Shown here piece by piece: positions 6,155 to 9,296 of a stretch of 9,296 bases of DNA. Under the pieces are notes generated by a model, which saw nothing but the letters and a program-made list of their open reading frames with translations, did no database searches and was not told the origin of the DNA. The stretch is from a bacterium (GTDB lineage Bacteria; Pseudomonadota; Alphaproteobacteria; Caulobacterales; Hyphomonadaceae). The translations under genes were made by a program, and so were the position numbers. The DNA is taken from NCBI GenBank assembly GCA_030824255.1, contig JAVBYB010000481.1, forward strand, positions 1-9,296, in the 5' to 3' direction. Within the stretch, counting starts at the first letter, position 1. Each line of letters begins with the position of its first letter.

Positions 6155-7165
6155 CTATCCTGCCGCCATCGGCTCAAACGGCTTCTCCGGATCGTTTGGC
6201 AGCGAGGTCTCGACATACTGCCGCAGCTTGTCCGTCACCGCCTGCGGATCGCCATTGAGATGCTCCCACGGAATCTGCGGGCCGAAGGTGAGATGAAATT
6301 TGTCGCCCTGCTTGTTGAGCAGTTCGCGGAACAGCGTGATGTCGCGCAGTTCGCGATTGATGCCGCAGAAAGTGTAGTAAAGCTGCGAGTTGCGGCCGCT
6401 CACATGCAGCGGCGTCACCGGCGTCTTGTTCTTGCGCGCCAGCGTCACCGCCGTCTGGTGCCAGGGCTCGTCCACCAGCCTGCCCTTCCGCATCTGCGCC
6501 AGCGCGCCGGACGGGAAGATCAGCAGCAGCCGCTCGTTGGCGAACGCAGCCGATGTCCGGCGCAGCGTTTCGCGCGTCTTCGCCATAGAGCGCTTGTCCT
6601 GCACCCACTCGACCGGGATGATGACTTCGGCGAAACGCGGATTGACCCGGCATGCGTCAGCGTTCGCCATGATCTCGATGTCCGTGCGCACCGGCTTGAG
6701 CGCCGCGAGCACGATGGAGCCATCGGCCAGCCCGGTCGGATGGTTGGACACCATCACGCTGCGTCCGGTGCGCGGAACCTTCTCCAGGCCGGTGCTGGTA
6801 ACACGCAGCTCCAGCACCTTGTCGAGATACTCGAAGCAGGCCTGCCCTGACGTAATGGTCTTGATATGATCAGCCCACCGGATCGCCTTGCGATACCCCA
6901 GCATTGAGAAAAGCATTGGCCGCACGACCGGCCATGACCAATGGCCTACCCAAGTTGGGCAGCGTTCCTCGATCATGATATCCACGATGTGGGAGTCGCG
7001 CGCTTCGGGATCGATAAAGGCGGAAAGACCCTTGTCCGCGTCAGCCTCAGTCGCAGTAGGGGGCAGGTTTGCCACTTTGCTCACCGGCGACTCAATGATA
7101 CGGCAACGTCCGTCTACGGCGTTAACCATTCGTAACGCTTCGCGCGCGAAAACTCTCTTGCACAC
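6155..7165 (-). CDS. Lysophospholipid acyltransferase (PlsC-like, HX5D type)
   Basis: A 336-aa acyltransferase of the glycerolipid acyltransferase superfamily, likely adding an acyl chain to a lysophospholipid or related lipid at the inner membrane. The catalytic motif is N-HPTGLAD-G with H142 and D148, one residue longer than the classical HX4D, as in the hemolysin/ornithine-lipid-like branch. Further motifs are FPSG (217-220, in place of FPEG) and VTPLHVSG (250-257). The conserved N-terminal block FIDPEARDSHIVDIMIEERCP (50-70) precedes the domain, as in Rhodobacter-type relatives. C-terminal signatures are RELRDITLFRELLNKQG (271-287). The start is uncertain: ATG 7165 (used here) and ATG 7129 both lack a clear Shine-Dalgarno, and two palindromes lie at or between them. 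It is divergent from the receiver-domain gene. The exact lipid substrate is unknown. Confidence 0.9.
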   Translation of the reverse strand: MCKRVFAREALRMVNAVDGRCRIIESPVSKVANLPPTATEADADKGLSAFIDPEARDSHIVDIMIEERCPTWVGHWSWPVVRPMLFSMLGYRKAIRWADHIKTITSGQACFEYLDKVLELRVTSTGLEKVPRTGRSVMVSNHPTGLADGSIVLAALKPVRTDIEIMANADACRVNPRFAEVIIPVEWVQDKRSMAKTRETLRRTSAAFANERLLLIFPSGALAQMRKGRLVDEPWHQTAVTLARKNKTPVTPLHVSGRNSQLYYTFCGINRELRDITLFRELLNKQGDKFHLTFGPQIPWEHLNGDPQAVTDKLRQYVETSLPNDPEKPFEPMAAG

Positions 7166-7182
7166 ATTTCGCGCTTGCGAAA
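7120..7182. promoter_or_regulatory. Cluster of palindromes at the acyltransferase start
   Basis: Three dyads lie within 63 bases: CGTTA (7120-7124) with TAACG (7133-7137); the perfect 12-bp palindrome TTCGCGCGCGAA (7139-7150); and TTTCGC (7167-7172) with GCGAAA (7177-7182) around a GCTT loop. The first contains TTAACCAT (7122-7129), which resembles a half-site of the alphaproteobacterial cell-cycle regulator CtrA. A GANTC methylation site (GACTC) lies at 7089-7093. The stretch is more AT-rich than its surroundings, as expected of a promoter. If the true start is ATG 7129, the last two dyads are wholly upstream of the gene. Confidence 0.4.
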
Positions 7183-7214
7183 CTTAACTGACGGCGTTCA
7201 AGCCGCAAAAACAG

Positions 7215-7247
7215 CCCGGGGCTGGTCAGACTGCAACCCGGGACTGG
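7215..7247 (+). repeat. 11-bp direct repeat with 22-bp spacing in receiver gene leader
   Basis: CCCGGGGCTGG (7215-7225) and CCCGGGACTGG (7237-7247) differ at one base and are 22 bp apart start to start, about two helical turns, which suits a dimeric regulator on one face of the DNA. Because each CCCGGG is self-complementary, the two can also pair in RNA as a 6-bp stem with a 16-base loop, ending just before the GGGG Shine-Dalgarno (7247-7250). The element ends 10 bases before the ATG at 7258. Confidence 0.55.
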
Positions 7248-7257
7248 GGGAACGAGG

Positions 7258-7695
7258 ATGAAGGTTCTCTGGATCGAGGATCACCCACGCGCGGGCGAGC
7301 TTCTTGCCGCCGCCGCCGCCGCCGCCTCCCGCCGCCGCTACGGTATCGACCTCGTCATCGCGACGTCGCTGCTTGATGCTGAGCGCAAGCTCCGCCTTGA
7401 GCGCTTCGACCTCGTCGTGATCGACCTGATGTTGCCGGACTCAACCGACGAGGACGCCACCGTCACGCGCATCGCGAACATGGGCCGCTTCCGCGTCGCC
7501 ATCGTCTCCGCGAGCGACAAGCGCCAGGAAGTCATGGACAGCCTCGTGCGCGCCGGCGTCGACTGCGCGCCGAAAGCCGTCGGCAAGGAAGAGCTTCCGC
7601 TCGCCGACTTCGTGCGCCGTCCCGAACTCTTCCGCGACTTCCTCTACAGCCTGATGCCCGACGCGGGGCAAAAGGCGAAGTCCGTCGCGGGCTGA
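7258..7695 (+). CDS. Stand-alone receiver-domain response regulator
   Basis: A 145-aa CheY-like protein with no output domain. Receiver landmarks: acidic pair E7/D8 (LWIEDHP), phospho-acceptor D56 (LVVIDLMLPD), switch residue S84 (AIVSAS) and K106 (CAPKAV). It therefore looks competent for phosphorylation by a histidine kinase and presumably acts by protein contact; no kinase is nearby. The tail (128-145) is slightly longer than CheY and ends in a Lys/Ala-rich stretch. Helix 1 contains seven consecutive alanines (17-23), all coded GCC. GGGG at 7247-7250 precedes the ATG by seven bases. It is divergent from the acyltransferase gene, and an 11-bp direct repeat lies in its leader. The cellular pathway is unknown. 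Confidence 0.9.
   Translation: MKVLWIEDHPRAGELLAAAAAAASRRRYGIDLVIATSLLDAERKLRLERFDLVVIDLMLPDSTDEDATVTRIANMGRFRVAIVSASDKRQEVMDSLVRAGVDCAPKAVGKEELPLADFVRRPELFRDFLYSLMPDAGQKAKSVAG
7306..7326 (+). repeat. (GCC)7 trinucleotide tract in receiver gene
   Basis: Seven consecutive GCC codons encode Ala17-Ala23 in helix 1 of the receiver domain, followed by TCC and three CGC codons. Whole-unit slippage would change helix length without breaking the frame. Confidence 0.85.
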
Positions 7696-7754
7696 GCTCC
7701 CAACTTCCGCCGTGATCGTGCGTGAACCTCCCGCCTGACGTGGGGAAGACGATC

Positions 7755-8330
7755 ATGCGCGCCATCATTCTCTGTGCTCTGGCATCCCTCGCCCTGCTGG
7801 CGCCTGCAGCGGGCGCGCAAGCGAGCGACGAAGAGAAAATCCGCGCCGTCATCGCCAGCTGGTATGAGCGCGTCAGCAAGACGCCGGCTGACAGGCCGTG
7901 GGCGCTCATCGCGCCTGGCGGCATAGATGGCGGACCCGGCTATTCGATCCCCGCCGACAAGGACAGCGGCGCAGCCGTCATCCGCGGCCCCTGGCTCAAC
8001 CACGAACTCGCCGCCCGCGCGATGCATTTCACCTATGACATCGACCAGCTGACCGTCGACGCGCATCTCGCCAAGGCGCGGATGTGGGAGCGCGGCTACT
8101 TCTACGCCTGGGCTGCACAGTCGACATACGAAAATGCGGCCTCGGCGCTCTTCATCCTCGAAAAGCAGACCGACGGCCGCTGGCTCATCCTCGCGCATGA
8201 GGCCAGCAGCCAGGGCATCCCGCCGAACAAGATCACCAACCCGATGCCCGACCTGCGCGCCCTGCACTACGAGCGTTGCGGCGCGGCCTGCGATCCGGAA
8301 GCCGACGCGAAGAACGCCTCCAAATGGTGA
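7755..8330 (+). CDS. Secreted NTF2-like (SnoaL/DUF4440-type) protein
   Basis: A 191-aa protein with a clear signal peptide (MRAIILCALASLALLAPAAGAQA, cleavage probably after residue 23), so periplasmic or secreted. The mature part looks like a single NTF2-fold domain: a starting helix (EEKIRAVIASWYERVSK, 26-42), strands HFTYDIDQLTVD and LAKARMWERGYFYAW, and a late strand DGRWLILAHEASSQG (140-154). This is a fold-level call from pattern and may be wrong. Two cysteines (C175, C179) in the tail could form a disulfide in the periplasm. The ATG at 7755 is preferred to GTG 7722 because it places the signal peptide at the N-terminus and has GGGGAAG about seven bases upstream. It is 59 bp after the receiver gene on the same strand; a shared transcript is possible. 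Function unknown. Confidence 0.8.
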   Translation: MRAIILCALASLALLAPAAGAQASDEEKIRAVIASWYERVSKTPADRPWALIAPGGIDGGPGYSIPADKDSGAAVIRGPWLNHELAARAMHFTYDIDQLTVDAHLAKARMWERGYFYAWAAQSTYENAASALFILEKQTDGRWLILAHEASSQGIPPNKITNPMPDLRALHYERCGAACDPEADAKNASKW

Positions 8331-8398
8331 AGCGTCCGCCCCGGCGCGACGCGAAACCGCTTTTCCTTTCCCCCTGAACCCCGCTATGCGCGTGAGCC

Positions 8399-9296
8399 AT
8401 GACGCGCGTGAAACAGCTCTATGCGGACCGCCTCGCCGCCGGCCGGATCTCGCCGGACGCGGCGCAGGCCGAAGCCATCGAGCGTCTGGATGGATTGGCG
8501 AAGGCGCTCGGCGCCGCGCGTGGCTGGTTCAGCTCGGCAAAGCCTCCGCGCGGCCTCTACATCTGGGGCTCGGTCGGACGCGGCAAGTCCATGCTGATGG
8601 ATCTGTTCTTCGATGCCGCCCCGCTGAAGGACAAGCGCCGCATCCACTTCCATGACTTCATGCTGGAAACGCACGCCTTCATCTTCGAATGGCGCAAGAC
8701 CGGCTCCGGCGATCCGATTGCGCCCACCGCAAAGCGCATCGCCGACAAGGCCCGCCTCCTCTGCTTCGACGAGTTCCACGTCACGCAGATCGCCGACGCC
8801 ATGATCCTCGGCCGCCTGTTCGAACAGCTGTTCGATCGCGGCGTCACGATCGTGGCGACCTCCAATCGCAAGCCATCCGACCTCTATCTCAACGGCATCA
8901 ACCGCCAGCTCTTCCTGCCCTTCATCAAGCGGCTGGAAGACGAGCTCGACGTGATCGAGCTGAAGGCCGCGCGCGATTATCGCCTCGAACGCCTCGTCGC
9001 AGCGCCCGTCTACTATTCCCCGCTCGGCCCCGCCGCAGACGCCGCCATGGACGCCGCCTTAGCGCGCCTCACCGCCGGCGCGGACATCGCCAGCGAAACG
9101 CTCGACGTACAGGGTCGCAAGCTGCACGTCGCGAAACAGGCAATGGGCGTCGCCCGCTTCACCTTTGACGAACTCTGCAAGCAGCCGCTCGGCGCGGCAG
9201 ACTACCTCACGCTTGCGCGCCACTACGCCACCATCCTTGTCGACCGCGTGCCGCGCATGACCCTGGACGAGCGCAACTGGGCCGCGCGCTTCGTCA
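8399..9296 (+). CDS. zapE: AFG1/ZapE-type ATPase (3' end cut by window edge)
   Basis: P-loop ATPase of the AFG1 family, called ZapE in bacteria (linked to cell division in E. coli) and AFG1/LACE1 in mitochondria (linked to turnover of respiratory-chain proteins). 299 codons are present of about 360-370, and the frame stays open to the right edge. Walker A is GSVGRGKS (57-64), Walker B LLCFDE (120-125), and the sensor-like segment IVATSNRKPSDLY (151-163). Family signatures are the N-terminal MTRVKQLYADRL, IHFHDFMLETH (82-92), FDEFHVTQIADAMILGRLFEQLF and FDELCKQPLGAADYL (256-270). The ATG at 8399 is chosen because it gives the expected N-terminus; the ATG at 8386 is in another frame. The Shine-Dalgarno is weak. 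The 68-bp gap before it shows no clear terminator. In many alphaproteobacteria malate dehydrogenase follows this gene, but that would be outside the window. Confidence 0.96.
   Translation, partial: MTRVKQLYADRLAAGRISPDAAQAEAIERLDGLAKALGAARGWFSSAKPPRGLYIWGSVGRGKSMLMDLFFDAAPLKDKRRIHFHDFMLETHAFIFEWRKTGSGDPIAPTAKRIADKARLLCFDEFHVTQIADAMILGRLFEQLFDRGVTIVATSNRKPSDLYLNGINRQLFLPFIKRLEDELDVIELKAARDYRLERLVAAPVYYSPLGPAADAAMDAALARLTAGADIASETLDVQGRKLHVAKQAMGVARFTFDELCKQPLGAADYLTLARHYATILVDRVPRMTLDERNWAARFV

Noticed and set aside
6149..6850. 233-codon plus-strand ORF opposite the acyltransferase
   Set aside because: His/Arg/Gln-rich antisense shadow without motifs.
7158..7187. TTGCAC with ACTTAA 18 bases downstream as a sigma-70-like promoter for the receiver gene
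   Set aside because: The -10 match is poor and promoter consensus is weak in this group; not enough to call.
7644..8267. 207-codon minus-strand ORF opposite the receiver and NTF2-like genes
   Set aside because: It spans the 3' end of one gene and most of another on the opposite strand, and both of those have signal or motif support.
8134..9168. Alternative plus-strand frames within the NTF2-like and AFG1/ZapE genes (8134-8655 and 8689-9168)
   Set aside because: Arg/Pro/Ser-rich frames; the AFG1 frame has Walker A and B and runs the whole length.

Overview
The window is GC-rich, gene-dense DNA of alphaproteobacterial type, probably from the Hyphomonadaceae or a Rhodobacterales relative. This placement is an inference. 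It rests on the coding style (long antisense shadow ORFs caused by GC-rich third positions), an AFG1/ZapE ATPase, an acyltransferase of the kind known from Rhodobacter-like genomes, and small Pro/Lys-rich membrane proteins. No database was consulted.

Layout, left to right. (1) Positions 1-986, minus: an MFS permease of the YcaD-like type, cut off by the left edge. (2) 1081-3056, minus: a two-gene operon of a secreted DUF2141 protein followed by a Tat-exported carotenoid oxygenase, closed by a strong hairpin terminator. (3) 3221-4069, plus, divergent from that operon: a four-helix membrane protein with a C-terminal LytTR DNA-binding domain. The shared 164-bp promoter region carries a perfect 13-bp tandem duplication and an operator-like imperfect palindrome. 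(4) 4066-5714, minus: a membrane-anchored TAXI-type solute-binding protein followed by a small acidic orphan protein. The acidic gene converges with the LytTR gene so tightly that both stop codons share one CTAG. (5) 5833-6012, minus: a 59-aa single-pass membrane protein with a TTG start. (6) 6155-7165, minus: a PlsC-like lysophospholipid acyltransferase, with a REP-like palindromic unit downstream. (7) 7258-7695, plus: a stand-alone receiver domain, divergent from the acyltransferase, with an 11-bp direct repeat spaced 22 bp apart in its leader and a (GCC)7 tract inside the gene. (8) 7755-8330, plus: a secreted NTF2-like protein. (9) 8399 to the right edge, plus: the AFG1/ZapE ATPase, lacking its C-terminus.

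The most coherent functional unit is the DUF2141-carotenoid oxygenase operon with its divergent membrane LytTR protein. A plausible but untested reading is a membrane-sensing transcription factor that controls periplasmic apocarotenoid or stilbene cleavage. The second unit of interest is the TAXI protein, which has no TRAP permease beside it and carries a second membrane helix and a charged, probably helical cytoplasmic tail, an architecture that could suit signalling. The remaining genes look like ordinary chromosomal content. I found no tRNA, rRNA, CRISPR array, IS element or phage gene. There is no stretch above 300 bases without a gene.
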